Source: a bacterium (GTDB lineage: Bacteria > Fibrobacterota > Fibrobacteria > UBA11236). Taken from it: 49,188 nucleotides of DNA. The stretch's first letter is position 1. Each line of letters begins with the position of its first letter. The translations under genes and the position numbers were made by a program. The notes below the pieces were generated by a model. That model searched no databases. It was given only the letters and a program-made list of their open reading frames with translations, and was not told where the DNA came from. The stretch is from contig OMJM01000030.1 of the NCBI GenBank assembly GCA_900299345.1, positions 1 through 49,188 of the forward strand. The letters are read 5' to 3'. Below, in pieces: positions 1 to 8,962 of this stretch.

Positions 1-1158
1 ATCACGGAAGCGGCTGCCGGTGTAACCTCTCAACGGGGTGTCGTTGCCGAGCGTCTGAAGCCCATATACCGGCATGGTGTTTCCGGGAATCTCGTAACTC
101 TCCGCCGCGTAGAAATGCAGTGCCACCACCTTGCGCGAGAAAATCTCCTCACGGAGCTTTTCGTATTCGAGCTTGCGCAGGAATTTTTCCATGCTCATGT
201 TACCCCGGCGTTGCTCCTCCGCCGCCGTGATCTCGTACCTTTCCCGACCCAATTTGAAGTAGGTCGTGTATTCCGCCTTCCATTCCTTGTAGTCGTGACT
301 GTTTCCGATATCGTGATAGGCCCACCCTGCTTTCAGCCAGTCTCCCGTCAAGGTGATGTTTTCGTTGTTTCGGGTGTCGCGCGTCAGACCCACTTGCCAC
401 GCCTTGTCCAGAAATGATTCGCCAATTCCACGGTTGGCAAAAAAGTTTCCAAGGGTATCGGAAGGCGTGGGGGAACCGGAAAGACGGGATTGCCGCAAGG
501 ATAAGCTGCCGCGGACTCCGAAACCGAGAAACAACGGGTATTGCAACTGAGCCTGATAGTATTCCGAAGTGTCCGAGTAGTAGAGGAACCCGCTGGTTCC
601 GGGTTGGTTCACCGAGCTGTTTTTTGTCCTTACCAACCCTGCGACCACCTTGCCCGTGAACGGGGTTCCCAGCAGTTCGCGGGAAGTGAGATAGGCTCGT
701 CCTTTATAGTCGCCGTTGACATAATACACCACGCTGGTCACCAATCTTTCATTATCGCGTCCGAAAAGAGACCTGTCGCGCAATGTCAATCCCGCCCTGG
801 ATCCCGTACCCGGCGCCAGACTGAGCGTCGGATAAATCAGGATTTTGTTGTCAGGTCCGATACTGAACAGCCGGCGGGTTCGGTCGATGATGTTCTCGTT
901 CAGGAAATACCGTATGGGTTGCTGTGTGGGATAGGTCAGCGTTCTTACCGTCGGAGCCACAAGGGTTTCCATCGGCCAGGTCAGTAGCTGCAAGGTCGGA
1001 TGCGCGATGTATTCATAAATACGCGCACCTGCAGACAGTGTATCAGAAGGCAACTGTTTCCGGGTGGAGTCGGCGACCACGAGCACCTTGGCCGCAGGTA
1101 CGGTGGTCAATCCTGCTGCGAGGAGCCAACCGGCGAAGTGCTGCAAGCGGTGGTCCAT
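1..1158 (-). CDS. Omp85/BamA-like outer-membrane barrel protein (partial, runs off left edge)
   Basis: The minus strand is open from an ATG at 1156-1158 to the window edge, giving 386 residues without a stop. The N-terminus resembles a signal peptide (LLAAGLTTVPAA). The rest is rich in alternating aromatic and polar strands, and TPLRGYTGSRFRD near residues 374-386 matches the conserved RGY segment of the Omp85/surface-antigen (D15) barrel. Only about 100 residues separate the signal peptide from the first strand-like segments, so there is no room for a normal POTRA array. It lies 13 bases after the GT9-like gene stop and is probably co-transcribed with it. The family assignment rests on the RGY segment and general barrel character; the C-terminus is not visible. 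Confidence 0.7.
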   Translation of the reverse strand, partial: MDHRLQHFAGWLLAAGLTTVPAAKVLVVADSTRKQLPSDTLSAGARIYEYIAHPTLQLLTWPMETLVAPTVRTLTYPTQQPIRYFLNENIIDRTRRLFSIGPDNKILIYPTLSLAPGTGSRAGLTLRDRSLFGRDNERLVTSVVYYVNGDYKGRAYLTSRELLGTPFTGKVVAGLVRTKNSSVNQPGTSGFLYYSDTSEYYQAQLQYPLFLGFGVRGSLSLRQSRLSGSPTPSDTLGNFFANRGIGESFLDKAWQVGLTRDTRNNENITLTGDWLKAGWAYHDIGNSHDYKEWKAEYTTYFKLGRERYEITAAEEQRRGNMSMEKFLRKLEYEKLREEIFSRKVVALHFYAAESYEIPGNTMPVYGLQTLGNDTPLRGYTGSRFRD

Positions 1159-1171
1159 CGCCGTTAAACTA

Positions 1172-2032
1172 TCAAACGTCCGGATGCTTAAGCAGGCCTA
1201 TTATCTGTTTGAAGACGATGTCAGGTGGTGGCGAAAACCCGTACTCATCAAGAACGCACACGGAGGTTCCCAGTGGATTCCACCACGCTTCGTATTTGTC
1301 CCGATTCGTACGTCCACGGGCGTATTTCACGGTATCAGTCCACACGACATGGGGAGTATTGCACAGACTGGCGAGATGCATGGGGCCGGACGAAGGGCCG
1401 ACGACAAGGCGAGAGGAGGCGATGATATCCAAGGTTGCAGACAGGGGCTTGTCGCGCAAATCGAGGAACTCTCCCGGCACAGAAAGGGTTGCATCCCGCA
1501 GGCCGATGCATCCCGCACGGTATCCCGAGGCGTGGAGTTTTTCGAGTAGTGCGCTCCAATTTTCGGGACTCCAATTCCGATCGGTTCCGAAGCTCCGACC
1601 ACGTGGGTGGAACAGCACGTCAACGCTTGATTCCGGTTGCCTAGTGCCGAAGCGTATAAACTCTTGACGAGAAAAAGGTTGATAGCCCAAAGGCTTCAAA
1701 TGATCACATCTCTCCGGGATTAAGGCGCGGATTCGATCCCATTCCTCGGGATTGCGGACACCTCTCATGACATTGCATTCGGCAATGCCTTTAAGGTTGT
1801 GGGGATGGATCTCGGTGGCAAAATCAGCATACAAGGCTTCGTGTCCCTCGGGGCAGCACACAAGTGTTCGGGAATAACCGCGCGACAGCTTGCGCACGAA
1901 TCCCTGCCAGTTCATGAGTTCCCAGCCAAACTCGCCCACCCAAGGTCCCGCGAACAGGGTATCCTGACGATGGCCCCAGGCACGCAGGAACGTAGGGCGC
2001 AACCACCAACTCAGAATATCGCGACGGAACAT
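1172..2032 (-). CDS. GT9-like glycosyltransferase (heptosyltransferase superfamily)
   Basis: This 286-residue soluble protein is probably a GT-B glycosyltransferase acting on a surface glycan at the cytoplasmic face. The C-terminal half has the segment SSRLVVGPSSGPMHLASL (about residues 206-223), like the sugar-nucleotide binding region of GT9 enzymes such as heptosyltransferases, followed by NTPHVVWTD. The N-terminal half (AGPWVGEFGWELMNW, about 29-43) is conserved-looking but is not a classic heptosyltransferase N-domain. It sits between the membrane sulfatase-fold transferase (42-base gap) and the Omp85-like gene on the same strand. Donor and acceptor sugars cannot be read from the sequence. 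At 286 residues it is shorter than typical WaaC or WaaF (about 320-350). Confidence 0.65.
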   Translation of the reverse strand: MFRRDILSWWLRPTFLRAWGHRQDTLFAGPWVGEFGWELMNWQGFVRKLSRGYSRTLVCCPEGHEALYADFATEIHPHNLKGIAECNVMRGVRNPEEWDRIRALIPERCDHLKPLGYQPFSRQEFIRFGTRQPESSVDVLFHPRGRSFGTDRNWSPENWSALLEKLHASGYRAGCIGLRDATLSVPGEFLDLRDKPLSATLDIIASSRLVVGPSSGPMHLASLCNTPHVVWTDTVKYARGRTNRDKYEAWWNPLGTSVCVLDEYGFSPPPDIVFKQIIGLLKHPDV

Positions 2033-2074
2033 GAAGCTAAAGGTACGTCGAGGAGGCGCGAGAAACGAAGCTTG

Positions 2075-3964
2075 CTACTTGCTGGATTTTTCCCGGTTCC
2101 GGTGATGGGTATGGATGTCATTCAGGTACGCGTTTCCCTCGATACGGGCACGAAAGGGCGCCATGATGGAATCGGCAACGCTGTTCCAAAGATTGCGAGT
2201 CTCTCCGGGGTCTTCATCAATGTCGAAAATCTGTCGGCCGGAATCGGGCAGCAATACCACACGCCAATGACTGTGGATCAATCCGAAGCCATCACCTTCC
2301 CATGGACGGGTAATGTTGGTGGACAACGATGTGATAATCCGATCAGGGGAGGTGCTCTTATTGAACAGGCTTTCCCCGAGCCACGGAATGTGCCCGTCAT
2401 TCACGGGGCAATCCTTCATCGAACTTCCGGCCGTCAGGTTCGGCTTCACGCCCCACAGTTGTCCCAATGAAGGCGCGATATCCATGTTGGCAACGGGAAT
2501 TTTAATGCGCGCCCGCATCGCCTGTTCTTCGACCCCTCCGCGCATGGAGCGCGGCAGATGCACCCACAGGGGAATGCGAATGAATTCTTCGTAATAGGAT
2601 TTGATCCGGGCGATGGGATGAGGCGGTTCCGGATTCTCACCATGGTCCGCCGTACTCACGATCAAAGCCTCGTCCATTCGTCCCGCATTTTCAAGCGCAC
2701 GAAAAACTCTCTCATCTGCGGAATCCAACAGGTACAGCGCTTTCTCGTAGCGGGTGCCTGGGATCTTGGATAAATCGATGTACTCGCTACTGGCCTGATG
2801 CGGCACGTGCAGCGCATTGGTGTTCCATACCACGAAAAGCGGATCCTTGGGGTGCGCGGCAAGCCACGTCTCCAAGGTGGTCACGATATGAAAGTCGTCG
2901 ATGCCCATGTCATTGACGGGCGGATAGTCGGTCTGTTCGCGTCCCACCAGTGAATCAATCGGTTCTTTTCGCAAAAAGTCGTTCATGGTGGCCCAACGGA
3001 GGCGTTGGGAGCTGAAGTAGGCGGTCTTGTATCCTGCGTCCTTGGCCATGTCCCAGAGCAAAGGCATGCAATGAAGTTTGTCGTAGCTCTCCTCGGGAGA
3101 CACTCCGGAGAAAATGGAGGGCATGCTGACCATGGTGGATACGGCGTTTGTATAGGCGCGCTGGAATATGATGAATCCTGCGCTATCCTGCTGCATTCTC
3201 TGGGTCAGTCGCGGCATTCCGCCTTCCGGCGATCCGTGGGATAGATAACCTTCCATGAAGGGAAGTGAGCGGGTTCCCATGCTTTCGTGGACGATGATCA
3301 ACACCGTGTGGGGCGGTGTCGTTCCCGGAAAACTCCACACCGGAAGTCTTTTGGAGGGGTACAGCGGCAGAGCGTGATCGCGTACCCTCAGAAAATGCTT
3401 CGATAGCGACTCGACGGCCACCATGTCCGGCGGCATACGAAATTCACTTTTTTTGTCGTTCGCATGTAGCGCCACAATCCCCGCAGCCAGGATGACGACG
3501 GTCATCGGAACGAGCAGCGCGTATCGCACCTCTGATTTTTTCCAAGGTCGGACGCAGAGGAAGAAGAAACCCCACAATCCCAGCAGGGACATGATGGGAA
3601 CGATTCCCGAGAACGTCCGTATGTAATCCAACATGTAATCTTTGTCGAAGATGAATGCGAAAGCGCCAGGGAACAAGTATTCCCCGAAAAAATGGAACAG
3701 GAAAAAGTTGGTGGTCAACACCAGAGTGTGCCACAGTGCAAAAAGAGACGTGGCGAACAGCATAGCCCACTTGTTCCAGCGGCGCAGCATCGAAACTACT
3801 GACAGGAAAGTGAAAGACAGTGCCCAGCAGGCCAACAAGCCGAGTAAAAACACGCCTGCGTCCCATTTCGACCCGCCCTTGGAAATCCAAACGGAACGGA
3901 TAATCAGATCAAAAAGCAGTTGGATGACGGGGATGGCGAGGGACTGTAGAAGCAGAAACTTCAT
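2075..3964 (-). CDS. Membrane sulfatase-fold transferase (LTA synthase / phosphoethanolamine transferase-like)
   Basis: This 629-residue protein has about four to five N-terminal membrane helices (residues 1-165) followed by a periplasmic alkaline-phosphatase/sulfatase-fold domain. Metal and catalytic motifs are visible: VHES with E227, a probable nucleophile T277 in NAVSTMVSMPSIFSG (compare the T-x-S-x-P-x-x-FS pattern of Ept enzymes), and the DHGE metal site at 440-443. The family moves phosphoethanolamine or glycerol-phosphate from phospholipids onto glycans or lipid A. Next to glycosyltransferases and a flippase, it probably decorates a surface polysaccharide or LPS core. The substrate cannot be told from the sequence, and a phosphoglycerol transferase (OpgB-like) role is equally possible. 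Confidence 0.8.
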   Translation of the reverse strand: MKFLLLQSLAIPVIQLLFDLIIRSVWISKGGSKWDAGVFLLGLLACWALSFTFLSVVSMLRRWNKWAMLFATSLFALWHTLVLTTNFFLFHFFGEYLFPGAFAFIFDKDYMLDYIRTFSGIVPIMSLLGLWGFFFLCVRPWKKSEVRYALLVPMTVVILAAGIVALHANDKKSEFRMPPDMVAVESLSKHFLRVRDHALPLYPSKRLPVWSFPGTTPPHTVLIIVHESMGTRSLPFMEGYLSHGSPEGGMPRLTQRMQQDSAGFIIFQRAYTNAVSTMVSMPSIFSGVSPEESYDKLHCMPLLWDMAKDAGYKTAYFSSQRLRWATMNDFLRKEPIDSLVGREQTDYPPVNDMGIDDFHIVTTLETWLAAHPKDPLFVVWNTNALHVPHQASSEYIDLSKIPGTRYEKALYLLDSADERVFRALENAGRMDEALIVSTADHGENPEPPHPIARIKSYYEEFIRIPLWVHLPRSMRGGVEEQAMRARIKIPVANMDIAPSLGQLWGVKPNLTAGSSMKDCPVNDGHIPWLGESLFNKSTSPDRIITSLSTNITRPWEGDGFGLIHSHWRVVLLPDSGRQIFDIDEDPGETRNLWNSVADSIMAPFRARIEGNAYLNDIHTHHRNREKSSK

Positions 3965-3998
3965 GGATTTCTGCGGGAAATATAGTTCAAACGGTGGA

Positions 3999-4012
3999 TC
4001 GGATTTTTCCGA
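3999..4012. promoter_or_regulatory. Inverted repeat in divergent intergenic region
   Basis: TCGGA-tttt-TCCGA is a perfect 5-base inverted repeat in the 114-base gap between the divergent sulfatase-fold transferase and GT4 genes. It is followed by an A/T-rich TATATT. It could be an operator or chance; no convincing paired -35 and -10 was found on either strand. Confidence 0.25.
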
Positions 4013-4078
4013 AGATATATTCTATCGCTGTGTCTTGCGGGTGAAATCCATTGCGGAAGCCACAGACTCCTGAATCGA

Positions 4079-5224
4079 ATGTACGACGTCATCCTGACAT
4101 GCAACTATTCTCCGTGGTCCTCTTATCGCGGCGGCGGCCAGAAATCCACCCATATGATCGCGTCGACTTTGGCCACCATGGGGAAGAAAGTATGTGTCAT
4201 TTACAGCAAAGGTGTATTCGAACGAGTTGCTCTTCCGGAAGATTTGCCTTATGACGTTGTGTGGGCATTTTTCTTTGCGATCAAACCTGGCATTTCTTCT
4301 CCCTTGAGATTTCTGAATGGCATCTCCTTTTACCTGAAGACGCGGAAACTGAGTGGTTCCGGCACAGTGCTGCACGGCAATGGTGAAGAGGCATCCTTGT
4401 TGCGATATGTCCGCAATAAGAAGAGGTTCGTGTTCAGTCTTCGCTATCCGGGCTTTGAGCCTTTCATGTACTCCCTGCCATGGAACAAGATTTGGGTGTG
4501 GCCCTATGTTTTTTTACGAGAGCCCCGGCATATTGTCTTGGCATTGGCTTTGCGCGGAGCAGATGCCGTCATGTGTACCAGTGCATCTTCGAAGGAAAGT
4601 CTGCTTGCCTGTTTCAGGATTTCAGAACAAAAAACCCGCATCATTCCCAACGGCATTGATCCCGTCTTTTTGGCTACGCGCTTTGAGTGGAAGGAACAGA
4701 ACGGAATTCTTTATTTCGGCCGGTTAACGCATGCCAAAGGCGTCGATGTATTGTTGCGTGCTTACGCGGGACTTGAAGAAGCAACGAAGCAAATCCATCC
4801 GCTGAAGATCATCGGAGATGGACCTTATGTTGTGGAACTAAAGAGACTAGCTTCGGAGTTGCACCTTGAAAAACGGGTCGAATGGCAGGCGTGGGTAGGT
4901 TCTCAGGAATTGGCGCATGAAATTGTGTCGCACCGTCTGGTGGCGCTTCCTTCACGCGAGGAATCTTTTGGAAATACCATGCTGGAGACTCTTGCCACTG
5001 GACAATCGTTGATCTCCACCAACGCCGGATCGATTCCGGAAGTGACGGAAGATCATGCCGTTCTGGTTCCCCGAGATGATGTGGATGCATTGAGGAGAGC
5101 GATATCGGAGTGCATGTCCAAATCGCCCTCCAGGGAAGACATCGAAGCGCGCTACAGATATGTCAGGGAGAGGTTTTCGTGGGAAACAACGTCTCAGATG
5201 TATTTAAAATCCTATGAGGAATGA
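4079..5224 (+). CDS. GT4-family glycosyltransferase
   Basis: This 381-residue GT-B glycosyltransferase has an N-terminal acceptor domain starting YDVILTCNYSPWSSYRGGGQ. The C-terminal domain carries GRLTHAKGVDVLLRAYAG (about 219-236) and the nucleotide-sugar E-x7-E motif within SREESFGNTMLETLATG (about 299-315). It probably extends a lipid-linked oligosaccharide on the cytoplasmic side of the inner membrane. It is the only plus-strand gene in the 1-8494 polysaccharide block. Its TGA (5222-5224) abuts the stop of the convergent methyltransferase with no spacer. The ATG at 4079 is chosen because the Rossmann strand VILTCNYSP follows at once. Sugar specificity is unknown. Confidence 0.85.
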   Translation: MYDVILTCNYSPWSSYRGGGQKSTHMIASTLATMGKKVCVIYSKGVFERVALPEDLPYDVVWAFFFAIKPGISSPLRFLNGISFYLKTRKLSGSGTVLHGNGEEASLLRYVRNKKRFVFSLRYPGFEPFMYSLPWNKIWVWPYVFLREPRHIVLALALRGADAVMCTSASSKESLLACFRISEQKTRIIPNGIDPVFLATRFEWKEQNGILYFGRLTHAKGVDVLLRAYAGLEEATKQIHPLKIIGDGPYVVELKRLASELHLEKRVEWQAWVGSQELAHEIVSHRLVALPSREESFGNTMLETLATGQSLISTNAGSIPEVTEDHAVLVPRDDVDALRRAISECMSKSPSREDIEARYRYVRERFSWETTSQMYLKSYEE

Positions 5225-5890
5225 TCAGACCTTCTGCAGTCGATGAACATACTGGAAGGTAACGAAAGAGCGGAACGGCCAAAAGTCCAGAATTGCCGCC
5301 ATAAAATCCACGGAACTTCCGCTTTCCCACAAGCGCAAGTTTCTTTTTTCTTGGACGATTCTCAGACCGGCCTGCGTGTAGAGATCCAACAGATTCTTCC
5401 GCGTGAAGAATCGCAAGTGTGTCCTATCGTGAATGCCTCGATTGCGGTAAGGCCACCGGCGCATGAAAAGCAGATGGAATAGCGTTGTGTAATGCCCGAT
5501 GTTTGGGAAGCTGGCAATGATGGATCCGTCCTTGTCCAACAATTCCGCGGCTTGCCGCAGGATCGCCCATGGATCGATCAGGTGTTCCAGCACATCACCA
5601 AACACGATCAGATCGTAGGAATCCGTGTGGGTGAGGGAGTCAAGGCCCGTCCGGTTTAGATCCACGTTCCAGACCTTTGACAGATGGGATTCCGCCTCTT
5701 TGGCCATGGCTGGATCAAACTCCGCGCCATAAACGTCAGCCCCGTGGCGTTCTTTCAGAAAACGGCCTAAAGCTCCGGTGGCACATCCTACATCCAGCAC
5801 GCGGCGCACGGATGGCGGCACTAACGCCACTATGTCATGTCGCGTTCCAACATAGGCACGGTTGAAAGAAGTATCTGGCGGCGCATTCAT
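5225..5890 (-). CDS. Class I SAM-dependent methyltransferase
   Basis: This 221-residue methyltransferase of the Methyltransf_23/UbiG-like type has SAM motif I VLDVGCATGALG at about residues 31-42, an acidic motif II end in GAEFDP, and motif IV YDLIVFGDVLEHL. It overlaps the upstream glycosyltransferase gene in an ATGA arrangement (5887-5890), so the two are translationally coupled. Methylation of a sugar or of the growing glycan is the likely role from context, but the acceptor is not evident. The C-terminal third (GIHDRTHLRFFTRKNL) is a common segment of this group in glycan clusters. Confidence 0.85.
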   Translation of the reverse strand: MNAPPDTSFNRAYVGTRHDIVALVPPSVRRVLDVGCATGALGRFLKERHGADVYGAEFDPAMAKEAESHLSKVWNVDLNRTGLDSLTHTDSYDLIVFGDVLEHLIDPWAILRQAAELLDKDGSIIASFPNIGHYTTLFHLLFMRRWPYRNRGIHDRTHLRFFTRKNLLDLYTQAGLRIVQEKRNLRLWESGSSVDFMAAILDFWPFRSFVTFQYVHRLQKV

Positions 5891-6981
5891 GTTTTTTTCC
5901 GCGCTAGAACGTTATCCATAATGGTCTGAATTTTAATAGCATGCGCCGCGTTGGAAAAGCGCCGTTCATACACAAGCCGCGCCTGCGTGCCCAGGATTTC
6001 CCGCATATCCGGCTCCTTGCATAGCTTCAAGATGGCTGCCGCCAAAGCATTTTCATCACCGGCGGGCACGAAAAGAATGTTTTCCGAATCCGTGAAATAC
6101 GATTCCATTGCGGTCGATCGTCTTGAAATGATAGCCTTACCCATGGCGGCGCATTGCACTGCCTTATTCGGCACCACCATGGAAGCTTTCAGAGTGTCTC
6201 CAAAAATTCCGAGGCATACGTCCGCTTGGGCGATGCGGGAAGCCAGATTTTCCGGAGGTTCAAAATTTTCGAATCGGACGTTTGATATTTTTTTTTCGCT
6301 TGCCAAGGACAAGATTCTTTGATGTTCTTGGCCTTCTCCAACCATGATGAAGGAGATCCCCGGGTTGGTTGTCAAGATTGAGGCGGCATTCAAGATGGTT
6401 TCCGCTCCTTGGAGCGGGATGTAGGTCCCGAAGAAAAGGACCATATGATTATCAGGACTGGATGTGGGCGGGACTCGTGGATGAAATACGGCCTCGTCAG
6501 CGCCGATTTCCAGAACGGAAAAGGGTTTTTTCAGGCCGTAGCGCGAGAAGAAATACCGTTGATGGTCGAGGGTGTCGAAGACCAGATAATTTGCCATCGA
6601 GCAGGAAGACCAATCCTGCCATTTGCAAACCCAGGCCTGAAGGCTATTGGGTGAGTGCCATCGGCGATCTTCCACACGCGTGTTGTATCGAGAGATGAAA
6701 GGGTCAAAAATCAGAGGTTTTCCGGCCATGCTGGTGAACAATTTGAGAAAAGGCACCAGTCGGTGCCCCCCCTCCGTCACCCAAACAGCATCCACATGTG
6801 AAGCTAGACGGATAAATTGCCACGCCAGATGGAAATGCCGGAAAGGAAATATCCACGTGGAATGCGCGATGTGCACGTTGTAACCGGCCTCATGCATCCA
6901 TTTCAGTATCAGTGCGTTGCGGGGGTATCCGGGATCGTGGTGTCCGAGCAGGCATATGGCCGGATTTGGTTCTCTTCTCAT
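5887..6981 (-). CDS. GT4-like glycosyltransferase
   Basis: This is a GT-B glycosyltransferase of about 364 residues. The C-terminal domain has MVLFFGTYIPLQGAETILNA, a GEGQEH turn, VCLGIFGDT and VPNKAVQCAAMGKAIISR, which form the nucleotide-sugar pocket of GT4 relatives. The chosen start, MRREPNPAICLLGHHDPGYP at 6981, leaves one base after the flippase stop. A longer frame to 7044 would overlap the flippase and lacks family-like sequence. The gene ends in an ATGA overlap with the methyltransferase, so flippase, glycosyltransferase and methyltransferase form one transcription unit. The sugar is not predictable. Confidence 0.8.
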   Translation of the reverse strand: MRREPNPAICLLGHHDPGYPRNALILKWMHEAGYNVHIAHSTWIFPFRHFHLAWQFIRLASHVDAVWVTEGGHRLVPFLKLFTSMAGKPLIFDPFISRYNTRVEDRRWHSPNSLQAWVCKWQDWSSCSMANYLVFDTLDHQRYFFSRYGLKKPFSVLEIGADEAVFHPRVPPTSSPDNHMVLFFGTYIPLQGAETILNAASILTTNPGISFIMVGEGQEHQRILSLASEKKISNVRFENFEPPENLASRIAQADVCLGIFGDTLKASMVVPNKAVQCAAMGKAIISRRSTAMESYFTDSENILFVPAGDENALAAAILKLCKEPDMREILGTQARLVYERRFSNAAHAIKIQTIMDNVLARKKT

Positions 6982-6982
6982 T

Positions 6983-8494
6983 TTATTCTTGAACGTGCAA
7001 GCGGCGCCACGAGGCTTGGAAATAGATACCAAATGCCGCCGCACCTGCTAAAAACAAAAGAACGGAGGAGACGAGAGGTGGCTTCAGTAGAAGCTGGGCG
7101 AAGGAAGGTACCGCAAACAGGGAAAATTCTATGAGGATTTTTTTCAAATAAACTCTCTGAAAGAACCAGTTTTTTTCGTGATGTCGGACCGCCAACATGC
7201 CAAAGAGGCCGCTGGCGGTATGCGAAAGACCCACGGCGATTGCAGCGCCCACGAGTCCGTAAACGGGGATGAGCCACAAGTTGAAGCAGAGACTGGCCAG
7301 AAAGAAAACCGCCTGTGCAATGGGAATCATTTTTGTCTTGCCAACGCCCATCAACACTTGCGGCGAAAAGGCGAAAAGCGTAACGAATAAAGTGAAGCCG
7401 ATCGTGATAATCAGCGAAGGATAGCCTGCAACATAATGCGGAGAAAGCATGCGCAAGCATTCGCGTCCGAAGAAAATCGCGAAGAAGAAGATGGGCATTT
7501 GGAAAGACAGTACCATCCACGTCGCATAGTTGAAACCGTGTCGGTGTTCCTCGTCCAGTGCGTTATTGTGATTTTTCGAAAATACGGAAAGCATGACATT
7601 GTCGAAACTTTGCCGAATGGATCGCAGGCTGTTCGCAATCATCGTGATCACAGTGTAAACCTCGACCATCTGCAATCCCGCATACCGTCCCAGCAAAAGG
7701 ATGTCGATGCGGTAGGCGAAGCTCATAACGAAATCTGTACTTGCGAGAGGTAGCGAGAAACGTATCAGATCCCCCGGCACCCAGGCGCTGGCCGCCCAAT
7801 TTTTGAAAACATGAGGATAGGCCCGCAAAAAGAAAAGAGCCGCCAGCAGACATCCCAGAATGCTTCCAAAAAGGTAAGGGATGGCAAGGCCATGAGGTCT
7901 GAATGGAGTGAAGGCCAGTAAGGCGGCTGGTCCAAGTGTCGCCAGCGGCAGGATGAAATTCCGGACCAACGCAAGAGGATACAAGGCTTGCTTGTTGATT
8001 AAGGCTTGCAGAAAAAGCTGCATGGCACTTTGAAAAGGCAGAGCGGACAAATAGCATGTGATATTGAACCAAGAGGCACCTGTCGTACCTCTTGCGAAAC
8101 GACCCCAGCTCGGAAGCCACCCTGCCCACTGGCTGGCGGCTACAAGTGCAAGTATAAAGGAGAACAAGAAGACAAAATTCACCGCTCGCGAAAAAGCACG
8201 CCCGAAGGAAGCGTCGCTGCCGCGTTTTGCGTAAATCCAAACCACACCACGATCCATGCCGAATACAGCCAGGCGTCCCAATAGGAGCAAGATGGATTCG
8301 TAGTATTTAAAAAACCCCCATTCTCCTCCCGCGTAAAGCTTGACACAAGCCAGCACGAGCAGAGGATCCAATACCTTGGATGTATTATCCAGAAGCATGA
8401 ACAGGGAGCCTTGACGAATGAATTCCCGGCTGTGGGTAGATTCTTTCAAAAGAAGGCTCGCGGCATTGTTGGACGGGAATCTATAAAAGCCCAC
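6983..8494 (-). CDS. Polysaccharide flippase (Wzx/MATE-like, MVF superfamily)
   Basis: This 503-residue integral membrane protein has about 12-14 hydrophobic helices spread over its whole length and few long soluble loops, typical of Wzx/RfbX-type lipid-linked oligosaccharide flippases. Recognisable features are the N-terminal MLLDNTSKVLDPLLVLACVK helix pair and the mid-protein LPLASTDFVMSFAYRIDILLLG, a common motif of the polysaccharide_synt family. It would translocate undecaprenyl-linked glycan units across the inner membrane. It is the first gene of the minus-strand unit and diverges from the MazG-like gene with only 38 bases between starts. An alternative start is the Met at about residue 33. 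Confidence 0.82.
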   Translation of the reverse strand: MGFYRFPSNNAASLLLKESTHSREFIRQGSLFMLLDNTSKVLDPLLVLACVKLYAGGEWGFFKYYESILLLLGRLAVFGMDRGVVWIYAKRGSDASFGRAFSRAVNFVFLFSFILALVAASQWAGWLPSWGRFARGTTGASWFNITCYLSALPFQSAMQLFLQALINKQALYPLALVRNFILPLATLGPAALLAFTPFRPHGLAIPYLFGSILGCLLAALFFLRAYPHVFKNWAASAWVPGDLIRFSLPLASTDFVMSFAYRIDILLLGRYAGLQMVEVYTVITMIANSLRSIRQSFDNVMLSVFSKNHNNALDEEHRHGFNYATWMVLSFQMPIFFFAIFFGRECLRMLSPHYVAGYPSLIITIGFTLFVTLFAFSPQVLMGVGKTKMIPIAQAVFFLASLCFNLWLIPVYGLVGAAIAVGLSHTASGLFGMLAVRHHEKNWFFQRVYLKKILIEFSLFAVPSFAQLLLKPPLVSSVLLFLAGAAAFGIYFQASWRRLHVQE

Positions 8495-8532
8495 AGCGCG
8501 GGTTGTTATAGCGGGTAGTTCTGCGATAGTGA

Positions 8533-8904
8533 GTGGTGGCCAAACGCAAAAAAACTAGTTTCCAGGACATGACTATGGAAGAAGCCCAGCGCCGTGTGGA
8601 TGAGTGGATCAAAACCCATGGGGTGCGTTATTTTTCCGAGTTGACCAACTTGGCGGTACTTATGGAAGAAGTGGGGGAATTGGCGCGTCTGTTGGCCCGC
8701 ACCTACGGGGATCAAAGTTTCAAGAAATCGGATGAAGACAGAAACTTGCCCGACGAGATGGCGGATGTTTTGTTTGTACTTCTCTGTCTTGCCAATCAAA
8801 CTGGCGTGGATTTGACTTCGGCGCTGGAGCAAAATCTCGAGAAGAAAACCCGGCGCGATGCCGACAGGCACAAGAATAATCCGAAGCTCGTTTCTGGAAG
8901 TTAA
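8533..8904 (+). CDS. MazG-like nucleotide pyrophosphohydrolase
   Basis: This 123-residue all-alpha protein carries the MazG/dUTPase-like metal motif EEVGELARLL (about residues 45-54) and a second acidic helix, DEMADVLFVLLCL (about 75-87). Together they form the EExxE and ExxD magnesium site of single-domain MazG-like NTP pyrophosphatases. It probably hydrolyses non-canonical or excess nucleoside triphosphates to monophosphates in the cytosol. The frame opens with two GTG codons at 8533 and 8536 and has no clear Shine-Dalgarno; an internal ATG at about 8569 is possible. Its link to the neighbouring lipid genes is not obvious. Confidence 0.85.
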   Translation: MVAKRKKTSFQDMTMEEAQRRVDEWIKTHGVRYFSELTNLAVLMEEVGELARLLARTYGDQSFKKSDEDRNLPDEMADVLFVLLCLANQTGVDLTSALEQNLEKKTRRDADRHKNNPKLVSGS

Positions 8905-8925
8905 CCTGTCCGATTAGGGTAAACA

Positions 8926-8940
8926 TTTCGTGATACGAAA
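8926..8940. promoter_or_regulatory. Inverted repeat upstream of cyclopropane-synthase-like gene
   Basis: TTTCGT-gat-ACGAAA is a perfect 6-base inverted repeat in the 58-base gap between the MazG-like and cyclopropane-synthase-like genes, just ahead of a strong ribosome binding site. There is no T-run after it, so an operator or an RNA hairpin is more likely than a terminator. Confidence 0.35.
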
Positions 8941-8952
8941 GACGGCTTAAAG

Positions 8953-8958
8953 AGGAGG
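8953..8958 (+). promoter_or_regulatory. Ribosome binding site fixing a TTG start
   Basis: AGGAGG lies four bases before TTG at 8963, within AGAGGAGGAG. No ATG or GTG gives a better start, so this site decides a TTG initiation for the cyclopropane-synthase-like gene. Confidence 0.7.
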
Positions 8959-8962
8959 AGTC

